In this document: one piece after another, positions 33,222-45,564 of the stretch
Layout of the letters: every line of letters begins with the position of its first letter
How positions within the stretch are numbered: the first letter of the stretch is position 1
From: Amaurobius ferox
Taxonomy: Eukaryota > Arthropoda > Arachnida > Araneae > Amaurobiidae
DNA: 64,000 nt
NCBI GenBank assembly: GCA_951213105.1
Contig: OX578153.1
Span: forward strand, 49,277,539 to 49,341,538
Reading direction: 5' to 3'
Program-made: the position numbers and the translations under genes
Notes under the pieces: generated by a model
Told to the model about the DNA's origin: nothing
What the model saw: the letters and a program-made list of their open reading frames with translations, nothing else
The model's database searches: none

Positions 33222-33467
33222 CTATTTCAGATTATTAAAGATATGCTACCTCCTCCCGTTGTACTTCGGAATCTATGGATGGAAAATAAGGATATGAACG
33301 ATAAACCTGTGATATGGTTTCTGACTCACCTCTTGAATAAAAGTTGCAGCGAAACATTGAAAGAACTTAGAATACAATGGCAACTAGAAGACAAAGTTGC
33401 AAATTTGTTTAAAGTTTCAATCCGCAGAAGCCCTAACTCCATGAAAGCAGAAATTGTTCTTAGTTGA
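33222..33467 (+). CDS. F-box protein gene, terminal exon 4
   Basis: Acceptor ttttatttcag (AG 33220-33221), entering in phase 0, which matches exon 3. The exon encodes 81 residues from LFQIIKDMLPPPVVLRNLWM to MKAEIVLS and the stop TGA at 33465. It contains LKELRIQWQLEDK, a leucine-rich-like segment. With the proposed exon 1 the coding total is 834 bases, 277 residues, without a frame break. That is short for an F-box/LRR protein, so an intermediate exon could have been missed, although the phases argue against it. Confidence 0.83.
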   Translation, partial: LFQIIKDMLPPPVVLRNLWMENKDMNDKPVIWFLTHLLNKSCSETLKELRIQWQLEDKVANLFKVSIRRSPNSMKAEIVLS

Positions 33468-33510
33468 TAATTATTTTGTATGACTATAAGATCCAAATTT
33501 CGTGATTAAT

Positions 33511-33516
33511 AATAAA
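33511..33516 (+). terminator. Poly(A) signal of the F-box gene
   Basis: AATAAA 44 bases after the stop codon. Confidence 0.65.
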
Positions 33517-34150
33517 ACTGATTTAATTAATTGAATTTTGTGATTAATCATATTATATACATTACAGAAATTTATTCCACATTCAACACAAAATATTCAT
33601 TTTTATAGATGGAGCCTTTGAAGTTTAAAAGCATCTTATATTGACTAGAAGAAATACATAATGATCTAAGAATAAAAAACTATATAAAAAGAAATTTCAT
33701 AATACACATTTAGCTATAAACTGCATTGCTAGCCTCATTTGCTCTTTGAGAGTATGCAATTTAAAACGGCACATACCATAAGTAACACAATAAAATGGAA
33801 AATGTTTTTTAAGATGTAACATTAAACAAAGTTCCACATTTTGGAGAAACCAACTAACCAAGACACAGCCAATTTGCAATAATGAGAAAATATAAGAGTA
33901 TGTTTATGTGATCGGTTAAAAGAGGGCTGTTGTGGACATTCCTTATACGTATAATGAAATTACTTTCCCAGTGTGAAAATTGTGTATAAGATCAATGGCA
34001 TAGTGTTTTTAACACTAAAATGTATAATTAGCGCTTTCCGGAAGGCAACACGTAAAACTAATTCGAAATACCCAATTACTTTATACTTCGTGCAACTCTA
34101 ATTTAACAGTTGTCAATATTGATAGCATCCGTAATAAGCAATATAGTCTG
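33517..34150. other. Downstream flank of the F-box gene
   Basis: No gene seen. The last part (34010-34150) matches 45565-45710, a dispersed repeat (family G) into which the MITE at 34151 has inserted. Confidence 0.45.
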
Positions 34151-35012
34151 CAGGGTGTCCCAAAACGATTGAAGCGCTCTTTAATTCCTTGCCTGTTGGA
34201 GCTAAGTGAGAAATGTAAATTGCAAAAATCTTGAAAGTAAGGTAGGAAATAAGACCACGTTAATGAAATAGTCCTCCCATTAGTTTTCAAAAAGTTACAC
34301 TTTTTAAATTTTTATACGACCCCCTTAGACAAATTTGGTCAATCAGAAATTTTTTATTTGTAATGCAACAAAATCATTAAAAAAACCCTAAATATCTGTA
34401 TCTTTAAAATCAACTGAATTATGATAAAGGAAAACATCTGATGCCACTTTTCCGTACCATGAGGAAGGCTGTTTCATCAGTGAAAATAGGGATCATAAAC
34501 AAATTGACGATGGACATTGTTTAGATCAAAATACGTTAATTTGTATCAAAATGTTTTATCACAAATGCATCTAAATATAGCATTACAGAGACAGAGATCA
34601 TATAAAGCAGTGGTACTCACTACGCGGTTGGGCATCCTGTGTATTATTATCCAGCTTTATATTTTTTGTGATATGTCACAAATTTACGTTTCTAATTTTA
34701 TATATGGTTCCCATTCACAATGTTCAATTTTCAATTAAATATAACTCGTTCAATTTTAAAGATACAGTTATGAGGTTCTTTTAATGATCTCGTTGCATTA
34801 AAAATAAACATTTTCTGATTGACCAAATTTGTCTAAGGGGATCGTTTAAAAATTAAAATGTGTAGCATTCTGAAAACAAATGGGGGGGGGGGTATGTCAT
34901 TAACGTAGTCTTATTTCATACCTTACTTTCAACAATTTTGCAATTTACATTTCCCACTTATCTCCAACAGGCAAAGAATTAAAGCGCTTTACAATCTTTT
35001 TGGGACACCCTG
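34151..35012. mobile_element. Mariner/Tc1-type MITE with long inverted repeats
   Basis: Ends CAGGGTGTCCCAAAA (34151) and TTTTGGGACACCCTG (ends 35012). The arms match over about 250 bases (roughly 34151-34410 and 34745-35012), including gaccaaattt and cattaacg blocks. The right flank starts TA; the left flank has TG where TA is expected. The middle carries no transposase. Confidence 0.82.
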
Positions 35013-35092
35013 TATATACTAATCTATAGTGTAATAACTAATTAATCATTTAGGCATCATTTTCATTAACTTAACGCCGTTTTTAACAATTT

Positions 35093-36381
35093 ACAACAAA
35101 GTTGAAAAGTGTTTATGACTTTGTTCATTCTGTCTGTCTGTCTGTCCGTTAGCACGATAACTGCCGTAACAATGACTTAATCAAAATGAAATTTTAGTAT
35201 GTTGTTCAGACAGTCTGTAGGACCTATGGGAATATAAATGAATAATATCACCCAATTAGTTTTGGATTGAACCCGGGTTGAAAAAATGAAATACATTGAG
35301 CCCTATGGGACCTAATTCTTCAAACATTTTTTAAAGGGATTTAAAATTCACAAATTGCTTCGAAAATTTTAGGTAATATTCAGATTGTTCCATAAAATAT
35401 ATATAAAAAATAATTCAGCGAAATATATTCAGTAGTTTTTAAATAAAAATTAAATTAATAATTACACCTCTTATATGAAACGAACACGTGACCATGATAT
35501 GAAAAGATCACATGACCCACTTCAAAATGATATATGGCATCCATCTGGTCTCAAAATCGTGATTTTTTAAGTTCTTTTTAATTCATGTTGAGTGTTATAT
35601 CCGTCCTAAAACTACTTTTTTTTTCTTAAATTCTGTGCATCTACATACTGAAACAACGCAAATACAATATATTTGAGTTTAAATGATTATTCAAATTTGA
35701 TTATTTCTACAACGAAGCCTATTTTGCACCTATGTAAAATGTAAACAGCAAAATATGTAGAATGAGTTGTATTAGAATTGCTGTATTTCTTTAACACAAA
35801 TTAATTTAGTCCTTGAAGTCTGCTTAGCTCATATGAATGAAATATTAATTGATTTTATAAAGAGAAGGACGATTTTTTTCGATGAAGTTTTAAGCATAGA
35901 ATTTAATTACTTGTAGTTCCACGGTCTAAATTTTTAAATAAAATAAATTATTATAGTATTGTGATGAATGAAATGAATGGGAGAAAGTTATGAATGAAAT
36001 CCTGTTTTTACAGAGAGATCCAGGCGTGTTATTTTTTCTATGACGTCATTTGAAATAATTTCAGTGGTTTTCGATGAAGTTTTCAAATATAACAAATTAT
36101 CGTAGTATTATGATAGTTTTAAAAATATTACCGTGGAATGTATTGCATTTTAGAGATGTTTAAACCAGGCAATTTATATTTCAATGCCGTCATTTGAATG
36201 AAGTTCATTTTTTTCAATGAAGGTTTAAGTTTTCAAATATAATAAATTAATGTAGTATTGTGATAAGTTTTAAAATATTACCGAGGAATGTATTGCATTT
36301 TCGACTTTTTTAAATAAAATTGCATTGAAGTTGGAAAGTGTTTCATAATCAATGCTTTATGCATGATTGATCTTTCTTGTT
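35093..36381 (+). repeat. Dispersed repeat family B, copy B7 (full length)
   Basis: All B landmarks are in order; the CRE-like site is at 36041-36048 and the end is ctttcttgtt at 36381. The hairpin start has aacaattta in place of aacacttta. Confidence 0.85.
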
Positions 36382-36384
36382 GGA

Positions 36385-36830
36385 ATTTTGACGATGTTTT
36401 CGTCAAACTGGGGTAACATTGCCAGGATGGCGATAGTCCGATAAATTATTCGTCCAATTTATAGATTGTGTATCTTTTTTTATCTTGTGAAATTTTTTAG
36501 AAAACAATTGAGTCAAACTTTAGAACTTTAGCGTCAACCGTACTTTAGATATTGTACATTTTATCAGAAAATCACACAAATAAAAAAATAATATTAACCA
36601 TTCCGATATTTATTTACTTTTCATATGTAATGTTATGCGATGAATTTTTTAACATCGTTCCTGCGGATCTAGCTCGTTCCACTCGCGAGGAAAGATACTT
36701 TGTAATAGTATTGTATTTGGACGAAATTTTGGCGACGAATTTTAAGGAATGTCGCCAACCTGGAGCCTATTTTAAAAGAGGGCAAGGAAAAGGTACCACA
36801 ATGTGTAAGGAAAGCAATGTGTTGCTTATG
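36385..36830 (+). repeat. Family C-like, strongly diverged (C11)
   Basis: Recognisable gaacgatt, cttttcatatgtaatg, gatctagctcgttcca and gaatgtcgccaacctgg blocks in family order. Confidence 0.5.
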
Positions 36831-38329
36831 GATTTTCTTTTTAGACAGTATCTGGTCAAATCTTGAAAATAACCAATTTTACTTTCTTTATATATATAGT
36901 ACAATGGGGCACGGGCTAGTTGCACGCCCCAAACCGGTCTCTTTGCCCAGGGGCGAAAAATAGGGACGTTCGTGTCATTGCGTGTTGTTTGCATTTCGTG
37001 TTTGCCCCACTTTTTGTTTGCATCATTTAGTGCATGGATTTTACGCTAAGTGCAAAAGGAAAAACTCCTCGATTAGGAAGGAGATGTCCTAAGTTCGAAT
37101 AAAAATGCAATTGTATAAAATTAAACAATGAAGCGTTTATTAAATTTTGAATTTACTTATTGTGGCACAAAGAATTGGAATGATTAAGTTTAAAGATTAT
37201 ATTAATATTAATTGCTTATTAATCATTAAAAACATGGGCGTTGATCTCATAAAGTGGAATTAACATTTAAATCGTACATCGCTCGTTGTTGTGTCGCAAT
37301 AAACCCTCCAATTATTTTTACCTTTTGTGTAAGTCCTGAAAAGAATTATTAATTGATATTAAGAGATTAGACTATTTAAAACTTAAACAATATAATTTAT
37401 TAACCACATCAATTTATCATCAACAACAATTTATCCTTTATATCATTTCTCATTTATTATCAATTTTCATTTAACTATTTTAACTAGGGGAGATACGACC
37501 AGAAGTATTAATTTTACGAAGGTGTCTAGGACCGGTAACATCAGAGCACATACCTTCCAGTTTAGACTTGGGCTCATCATCTCGCTTGCATCAGTCTTAG
37601 GGCTGAAGTACGGCCATAACTCTATGGTGTGTGGCTCCTCCTCGTATATCTCACTTCGACTGATACTTTATATCTGCATACTATAAATGCAACTCCTAAG
37701 TCATCTCTGCCAGGTCATGTTCGCTTCGCTCCTTTTGTCAAACACTCTTCAACAACATTTCGTATGAAACTTCTTTCAACAACACATTTCGTGTCAGACT
37801 TACTTCTGCAACATTTTGTATCCGAGTGACTTCTGCAACATTTCGTATCAAAGTGACTTGTGGTTCCTTCGGCGGAAAGGGGGGGGGGGGGTTAGCTCCG
37901 CTCTTCTTCTCCTTGGCGCACATTGGTTTTTCTGAACCCAATGGCATCACTTGACATTTATCAAGGCCCCTCTCAGCCCCTTTGGCCTGGGACACCCAAA
38001 TTTATTGTATTTGACCTGAAAGTTCACGTTGTTGTAAACTCCGGCACCAGCTAGACTAAAACCCTTGTTAGCCGTTCTATGCACCATAAATATTGCAATA
38101 AAAATGCCTCATGCGAGGACATATTCTGGCCTCACACTTATGATCGCTAAAGACTTGCCGTATGTTTTCCTATAATCTCATAGTTCTGGTCCTGTATATA
38201 ATTTCCTTTCACGCTAGGGAGAAGGAAGTCCGTTCAGATTTAGAATTTCCTCTGCAACTGACCACTTTCAGATTTTACCTAATCGCGCAATTGACCTCTT
38301 TAATAAATTTTGCCTTGCAACACTCCAAT
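36831..38329. other. Unassigned region with a short tandem repeat
   Basis: No gene recognised. 37745-37862 holds four imperfect repeats of about 30 bp (aacatttcgtat plus gacttctg). A G10 run is at about 37880. The 36905-36960 segment is GC-rich. The region does not match the A, B or C families and could be a worn LTR element or unique DNA. Confidence 0.4.
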
Positions 38330-38490
38330 ATCCGTATAATGTTTAAGGAAAGTATTGGGACGGAATCGAAAATTCGAATTTAAGTTTTCGATAGGAGAGC
38401 ATGTTTCAGGCATCCTTGAAAATGAATTAAACGTTTTTGAGGTGATGTGTGTGTGTGAAAGTGTGTATGTCGGTGAGTCTGTGCTTCATC
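38330..38490 (+). repeat. Family C, hairpin-end fragment C12
   Basis: gtttaaggaaagtattgggacgg, ttcgaatttaagttttcga and a short (TG)n, as at the start of C7. Confidence 0.6.
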
Positions 38491-38566
38491 GATCAATTAT
38501 AAAGAGTGGCCACTGAAAGACTGAAGGGTTTGAAAAAGCCATAACATGTTCATTTTCAGTCTTTTT

Positions 38567-39818
38567 AACACTTTACAACAAAGTTGAAAAGTGTTTATGA
38601 CTTTGTTCATTCTGTCTGTCTGTCCGTTAGCACGATAACTGCCGTAAAAATGACTTTATCAAATTGAAATTTTAGTATGTTGTTCAGACGGTCTGTGGGA
38701 CCTATGGGAATATAAATGAATAATATCACCCAATTAGTTTTGGATTGAACCCGGGTTGAAAAAATGAAATACATTGAGCCCTATGGGACCTAATTCTTCA
38801 AACATTTTTTAAAGGGATTTAAAATTCACAAATTGCTTCGAAAATTTTAGGTAATATTCAAATTTTTCCATAAAGTATATAAAAGAAAATTCAGCGAAAT
38901 ATATTCAGTAGTTTTTAAATAAAAATTTAAATAATAATAACACCTCTTATATGAAGCGATCACATGACCATGATATGAAAAGATCACGTGACCCACTTCA
39001 AAACGATATATGGCATCCATCTTGTCTCAAAATCGTGATTTTTAAAGTTCTTTTTAATTCAAATTGAGTGTTGTATCCGTCCTAAAGCCACTTTATTTTA
39101 GCTTAAATTATGTGCATCTACATACTGAAACAACGCAATTACAATATATTTGAGTTTAAATGCTCATCCAAATTTGATTATTTCTACAACAAAGCCTATT
39201 TTTCACCTATGTAAAATGTAAACAGCAAAATATGTAGAATGAGTTGTATTAGAATTGCTGTATTTCTTTAACACAAAATCATTTATTTCATGGAGTCTGC
39301 ATAGCTGATATGAATGAAATATTCATTGATTTTACAAAGAGAAGGACGATTTTTTTCGATGAAGTTTTACGCATAGAGTTTCATTACTTTCAGATCTATG
39401 GTCTTAATTTTTAAATAAAATAAATTACTATAGTATTGTGATGAATGACATGAATGGGAAGTTATTTATGAATGAAATGCTGCTTTTTTAGAGAGAGCCA
39501 GGCGTGTTATTTTTTCTATGACGTCATTTGAATGAATTTCAGTTGTTTTCGGGGAAGTTTTGAAATATAATAAATTATCGTAGTATTATGATAATTCTAA
39601 AATTATTACCGAGGAATGTATCACATTTTAGAGATGTTTAAACCAGGCAATTTATATTTCAATGCAGTCATTTAAATGAAGTTTATTTTTTATGAAGGTT
39701 TAAGTTTTCAAATATAATAAATTAATGTTGTATTGTGATAAGTTTTAAAATATTACCGAGGAATGTATTGCATTTTAAACATGTTTGAATAAAATTGCAT
39801 TGAAGTTGGAAAGTGTGG
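38567..39818 (+). repeat. Dispersed repeat family B, copy B8, inside the mariner-like element
   Basis: Starts at aacactttacaac only nine bases after the left inverted repeat. It ends near gttggaaagtgtgg, missing the last 40 bases. CRE-like site at 39519-39526. Confidence 0.8.
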
Positions 39819-39837
39819 AAGGTGTGGAAGGGTTGGA

Positions 39838-40080
39838 AAGTGTGAAGTTGGAAAGTACCAGCAACATTTTAATGGAACTTTCCGGAAGATCGCCGAATTA
39901 TCCAGTTCTTTCAAACCGGACGTTTAGGTTCCAAATCATGTTATCTCTAGGAGATACCCTGACATTAAAATGTTGCAGGTATTTCCTCTGAGTTTCAGTA
40001 ATTGATTGTTGACTGGAATAGAAAAACCCAATGAGTTTTACTCGTTGCTGGACATCATAGGTAGCCATTTTAATCTTCAA
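39838..40080 (-). pseudogene. N-terminal helix-turn-helix of a mariner-like transposase, truncated
   Basis: The minus strand from ATG 40080 or 40068 reads MATYDVQQRVKLIGFFYSS, then QQSITETQRKYLQHFNVRVS and WNLNVRFERTG. This is the arthropod transposase-type HTH fold (DUF4817-like) that binds the inverted repeats. A TAA at 39898-39900 stops it after 60 residues, and a few further family-like residues follow in frame before the interior is lost to B8. The catalytic DDD/E domain is absent. Its ATG lies about 45 bases inside the right inverted repeat, as expected for this element type. Confidence 0.65.
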
Positions 40081-40329
40081 AGGGGCACTCTATAACCTGT
40101 AAAAAAAGAAAATGAAAAAAATTGAAAATGAAGAAGTTATGTCTTTTTCAAACCCTTCAGTCTTTCAATGGCCAGCATGTACGTGGCGCGGTTGTGACAT
40201 ATAGCACTTCAGAATCTGGGTTCTGAAGAAAATAATGAAGAAATAAAATATGAAAGAAATAAAATATGAAGGAAATAAAATACATGCTGCAGAAGTGAAG
40301 CAACGATGATTTCAAGCGAACATCTGGAT

Positions 40330-40780
40330 CTTTCGCGAAAGGTATGGTATGCTAGATCTGAGATGAAAGAGGACATATGAGGAGAAACTGCCTATTCTTC
40401 AAACAAAAGAATAAAGGGACGTCCTATTCTGAAAATGTGCCATTTAAGACCTTAAAGATTTCATCTTTGTACGGAGGAGATGATGGACTTTACGACATGG
40501 ATCGTATAAACAATATCGAATAACAAATGTTTCTAGACACGGGTGCGAATGTGATCAACATTAAAAGTGAAGTAACTCGCTGAATTAACGGTCGACTTCT
40601 TTATACGCCACCTTCCAACAATCTGTGCACAGTTACTGGAGAAACAGCGAATGTGCATGGGAAAATGGAACTTACTATTTCTACAGGGGTGAGGCTTATC
40701 ACCATGTTGCTTATGTTTTGGACATTTATGACCCATGCATTCTCGGACTGGACTTTTTAAGGGTGAGCGTCAGTAATTTT
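40330..40780 (+). pseudogene. Gypsy-like retrotransposon remnant: zinc knuckle and aspartic protease
   Basis: Around 40348-40390 a CCHC-like knuckle is readable (D-E-R-G-H-M-R-R-N-C) with its second Cys codon replaced by TGA and another stop before it. At about 40526 the protease motif FLDTGANV appears. After a stop the frame resumes as NNLCTVTGETANVHGKM, then shifts near 40675 to end in CILGLDFLR, the usual retropepsin ILG-D/F-L motif. The order gag knuckle then protease fits a Ty3/gypsy-type polyprotein. No reverse transcriptase follows. Several stops and at least one frameshift make it dead. Confidence 0.65.
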
Positions 40781-41049
40781 CTGCCCTATCCGCGTTTTGT
40801 TAACTTTCGCGGCACACATATTTCGGCGAAATTCAGCTCAAACAGTTGCGAAATATTTTCTGAAAGATAAAATGCAATGCTTAGATTATATTAAAACTAA
40901 ATTTAATGCCCCAAAAAACATAGAATATATATTTTATTTTAATCCAAAATATTTTTGGTGCTGCCATCTGTTGTCGTAATTTAATTCATACAGATTATTT
41001 TTATTTTTTAATGAACATTTTTAAATATCTATTCCTTATAATACAGTGT

Positions 41050-41873
41050 TAAATACAGCAATTAGTCGTCATTTTCATTGATTTGGCGTCATTTTTATCC
41101 ATTTAGCGAGATTTTTGTTAATTTGGCAACATTTCAAAAATGCGCAAAATTGGCGACATTCTACCAAATTCGTCGCCAAAATTTCGCCAAGCGTTATGGA
41201 TGAAGAAATAAGTTATTCTTACAGCAGACAAATGACTATTGGCGCTCAAATACAAAAGTATTACTCAAAGTATCTTTTTCCATGAATGGAACGAGCTAGA
41301 TCCACTAGAATGATGTCACCCAGTTTATCGTATGGTATTACATATGAAAAGTGAACATGTTTCTCAATAGGAAAAATTTTCTTTTATTTTATATGACTTT
41401 TTGATAATTTTTTTGAGAAACGTGCAATATCTCGAGAACGGTTTGTGCTAGCGTTCTAAAATTTATTCCAATCGTTTCCTAATGAAAAATTACATAAGAA
41501 ATGTCTATTTGCGTAACTTTATTAGTGATTTTGATTTTTGACGATTTTTTCAAAATTTTACTCGAAAATTTAGGGAGGTTCTGAACATTCGATTGCGTAT
41601 AAAAACAACAGGCTTTCAGTGTTTACGGATTGTGATTTTTGTACCAAATTTGGTTCGAATCGGTTCATTCGTTCGTCAGTTATCGTCTCCACAGTCTCAC
41701 TGACACACACACACACATACTTTCACACACACACACACACAGACATCAATTCAAAAATGTTTGATTCGTGATCAGGGATGCTTGAAACGTGCTCTCCCGT
41801 CAAAAACTCGAATTCGAATTTTCGACCCCGTCACAATACTTTCCTTATACATTATGTATATAAGGAAAGTAAT
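41050..41873 (-). repeat. Family C, copy C13
   Basis: Reverse copy from the gtcattttcattgatttggcg block to the hairpin end at 41840-41873, with (AC)n at 41700-41740. The inner end is missing. Confidence 0.8.
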
Positions 41874-41964
41874 ATGAAAAGTGTAACAACCATCTCCGGT
41901 CTTCCCTAACTTAAAAACATTTATGGAACGTTAACAAGAGAGATTCAAACGCAGAAAATAAACT

Positions 41965-42150
41965 TATTCTATATTTCTTTCCGAAACATCATCTCAACGA
42001 ACATCCATAACTGATATATTTCTGCTCCGAAAGACATCGAGGCCATGCCAAGCACTTACTTTGAATTGCAAATGTAATATTTGGAAAACTATTTGCGCGT
42101 AATTTTCTCGGGAGTATAAAGATATTTATGGGGTATTTTTCCCGTTACAG
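41965..42150 (+). repeat. Repeat family F, copy 1
   Basis: gaattgcaaatgtaatattt followed by gtataaagatatttatgggg. It recurs at 46430-46590 and, more weakly, at 50140-50245. Nature unknown. Confidence 0.5.
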
Positions 42151-42560
42151 CACAAAATTATTATGTTGTTCCAAGAATATGAATAAAATCGCAGATTCCG
42201 GGTAGGAGGTATGTTTGCAAACGTAATTAACGAGACATTAGGCATACACATAAGAAAAATATTTAAACCTCTTTAAAATATGATAATTTGTGTAATCATT
42301 AAAGGAAAACGTGTTGGAATTTTTTCAATTTTTTTTCAAATCAAAATATATAATTGTAAAACGTGTCTGAACGTGATGAATATGCACAAACTTATGGTAT
42401 TGACTCCAGTACAGAACGTAAGAGAGCAGAATTCTCAGTTTACCCCTCGAAAGTGAAGAAAATATATTTTTTTTTGCGTCAACTAGCTTTTTTTTTAAAA
42501 TGACTTCAAACAGTGTTTTTTTTAAATAGCTTCAAATAGCTTTTTCAAATATATATTTTT
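42151..42560. other. Unassigned AT-rich spacer
   Basis: Near 42485-42540 a short agcttttttt/aaatagcttcaaa motif repeats. No gene. Confidence 0.35.
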
Positions 42561-43855
42561 AACACTTTACAACGAAGTTGAAAAGTGTTTATGACTTTGT
42601 TCATTCTGTCTGTCTGTCCGTTAGCACGATAACTGCCGTAAAAATGACTTAATCAAAATGAAATTTTAGTATGTTGTTCAGACGGTCTGTAGGACCTATG
42701 GGAATATAAATGAATAATATCACCCAATTAGTTTTGGATTGAACCCGGGTTGAAAAAATGAAATACATTGAGGCCTATGGGACCTAATTTTTCAAACATT
42801 TTTTAAGCGGATTTAAGATTCACAAATTGCTTCGAAAATTTTAGGTAATATTCAAATTGTTCCATAAAATATATAAAAAAAAATCAGCGAAATATATTCA
42901 GTAGTTTTTTAAATAAAAATTAAAATAATAATTACACCTCTTATATGAAGCGATCACGTGACCATGATATGAAACAATCACATGACCCACTTCAAAATGA
43001 TATATGGCATCCATCTTGTTTCAAAATCGTGATTTTTGAAGTTCTTTTTAATTCATATTGAGTGTTGTATCCGTCCTAAAACTACTTTATTTTTGCTTAA
43101 ATTCTGTGCTCTATTCTACATACCGAAACAACGCAAATACAATATATTTCAGTTTAAATGATTATCCAAATGTGATTATTTCTACAACTAAGCCTATTTT
43201 TCACTTATGTAAAATGTAAACAGCAAAATATATAGAATGAGTTGTATTAGAGTTGCTGTATTTTTTAACACAAAATCATTTAGTCCATGGAGCCTGCATG
43301 GCTGATATGAATGAAATATTAATTGATTTTATTAAGAGAAGGACGATTTTTTTCAATGAAGTTTTAAGCTTAGAGTTTAATTACTTGTGGCTCCATGGTC
43401 TTAATTTTTAAATAAAATAAATTATTATAGTATTGTGATAAATGAAATGAATGGGAGAAAGTTATGAATGAAATTCTGTTTTTATAGAGAGATCCAGGCG
43501 TGTTATTTTTTCTATGACGTCATTTGAATTAATTTCAGTTGTTTTCGAGGAAGTTTTCAAATATAATAAATTGTCGTAGTATTATGATAGTTTTAAAAAT
43601 ATTACCGTGGAATGTATCGAATTTTAGAGATATTTTAACCAGGCAATTTATATTTCAATGCCGTCGTTTGAATGAAGTTCATTTTTTTCAATGAAGGTTT
43701 AAGTTTTCAATTATAATAAATTAATGTAGTATTGTGATAAGTTTTAAAATATTACCGAGGAATGTATTGCATTTTCGACTTTTTAAAATAAAATTGCAGT
43801 GAAGTTGGAAAGTGTTACATAATCAATGCTTTAAGCATGATTGATCTTTCTTGTT
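42561..43855 (+). repeat. Dispersed repeat family B, copy B9 (full length)
   Basis: All landmarks are present; CRE-like site 43515-43522; ends ctttcttgtt at 43855. Close to B4 and B7. Confidence 0.85.
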
Positions 43856-44880
43856 TTTGTTCAAATTTGCTTCAAATTTTTTTTTCGCTTCCATTCAATT
43901 GATATTTGTTGATTATCTTGATCTTGATGACTGGAAAATTTGCATTTTATTCTCTATTTAATACTTCTTTTTATTAGTAAGGCAATTTCAATGATAGAGT
44001 TTTTTGAGTTATAACTTCTCTCTATTCTTACATTGGGTTTTCAAACTATTATATATATATATATATAATTGAAATATGTAATAATAAAAATAATTAATTC
44101 AAGTAATCATGAGATATTAACATCACCATAGAAGCAAAAGCACGGCCATAATGCCGATAATAGAATAGAACAGCACCGCCCCAAATTCGAAGATTAATCA
44201 GAATTAAATTCATCTTCAGGTCTGAGTATTTAATTCAAATTAACCCAAACAAATGCCTGTTTCAAATTGAGCAATAATACATTACTATAAATGACCAAAC
44301 TTAGACTACAGGCACCAAAAGATGAAAAATTGAAGATAAGAAAAATTAGAAAATCTATTATTACCATGAGGCAGGAACCCTTCTTCTTTCAGCACATGTA
44401 AGTGCGATCACCAGCAACAGTATGAAAAAAAAAATCAAGAAGCACCGGAATGAACATGACGAAATACAATCTAGGAAGCAGAACATACGTTCACAGCGAC
44501 CCTCCCAGACCAGTCCAGTGAGTCAGAGCCGGAGACAGGACAATTACCCATATAAGCAAAGCAGAATATGAACATAAAGCATGCATGAAAATTCTTACTA
44601 AACAAGTGATTCAAAGAAGAAATGGATAAACGGGAATGCCACTATACACCATTATAAGGGCGCTTAAAATCGTAGTATCAATCTGGCTAAAGTTACAATT
44701 TTTTAGCGAAAATAAAATTCAAAGCTTTAATATTAATGTATCTTATTTTCCGATTTTTTATTTTTCTTATTTTTTTTAGTTTATTTTATTATTATTCATT
44801 TTTTTCTAATCATATAATTAATAAATAATTATAATAATATATATATTTTTCATATTATTAGATACTATAATTGGAAAAGT
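43856..44880. other. Unassigned AT-rich region
   Basis: (AT)n at 44050-44068. A less AT-rich patch at 44380-44560 has no convincing ORF or motif. Confidence 0.35.
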
Positions 44881-44887
44881 TATCTAA

Positions 44888-44978
44888 ATATTCTCTCTCT
44901 CTCTCTCTGTCTCTGTCTCTCTCTCTCTCTCCTCTATATCTCTCTAGAGAGAGAGAAATGTGTGTGTGTGTGTGTATA
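44888..44978. repeat. (TC)n / (AG)n / (TG)n compound microsatellite
   Basis: A long TC tract, then a self-complementary tctctctagagagaga turn, then (TG)8. Confidence 0.9.
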
Positions 44979-45564
44979 TATTATATTCAAAATTTCTGCT
45001 CCCCTCAGAGATTTCTGTGCAATACCCAGTTTAAGAATGACAATTCTCGAAAACTGAATTTTGGCACACGTATAGAAACAACCATCAAACGGGACCTGAC
45101 ATGATAAGATTGCTGACCCAACTCCCCTACTCTCCCAAGGCGGAGATAATGGCTTCTTTTAAATATATAAATATTTTTCAAGACCCTCAAGCAGTCATCC
45201 GACAGCATAGAAAGCTATATATTTGCACACTTATAGTATTGACCACATAATCGAACCCAATGGAGTCATATTTTCACATTTTCTCCCGAAGTGTACTAGA
45301 GATGATATAAAGTCTCTCCAAACCCCCGTGGAGCCCTCATCGGCAACAACGAGGAAAGCCAAACTGCGCCAATTTTCAATTGCGTCAATGATTGGCGATG
45401 CTAGAACAAAATCAACTTACAACTAACAAAATTGCATCCATTTTCTTTAATTGTTAATTTTCGGTCTTAAACAGGCTGAAATACTTATAAACATATAAAT
45501 GAGTATGAAATTGGTTAATTTTTTGTTAAATATTTACCCGGGTACATAAAGTGTGTTATGCTAT
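44979..45564. other. Unassigned spacer
   Basis: No gene or repeat recognised. Short open frames here lack any family signature. Confidence 0.3.

Larger units (their letters stand above)
38507..40174 (-). mobile_element. Mariner-like element with 48-52 bp inverted repeats, split by a B copy
   Basis: Left arm 38507-38558 and right arm 40123-40174 are inverted repeats differing at about four positions (TGGCCAYTGAAAGACTGAAG...). Inside the right arm lies the start of a transposase-type ORF on the minus strand. The rest of the interior is occupied by family B copy B8. Confidence 0.65.

Noticed and set aside
37629..37995. Coding potential of the opposing ORFs around a 30-bp tandem repeat
   Set aside because: The apparent peptide periodicity simply reflects the DNA tandem repeat; no domain or splice context.
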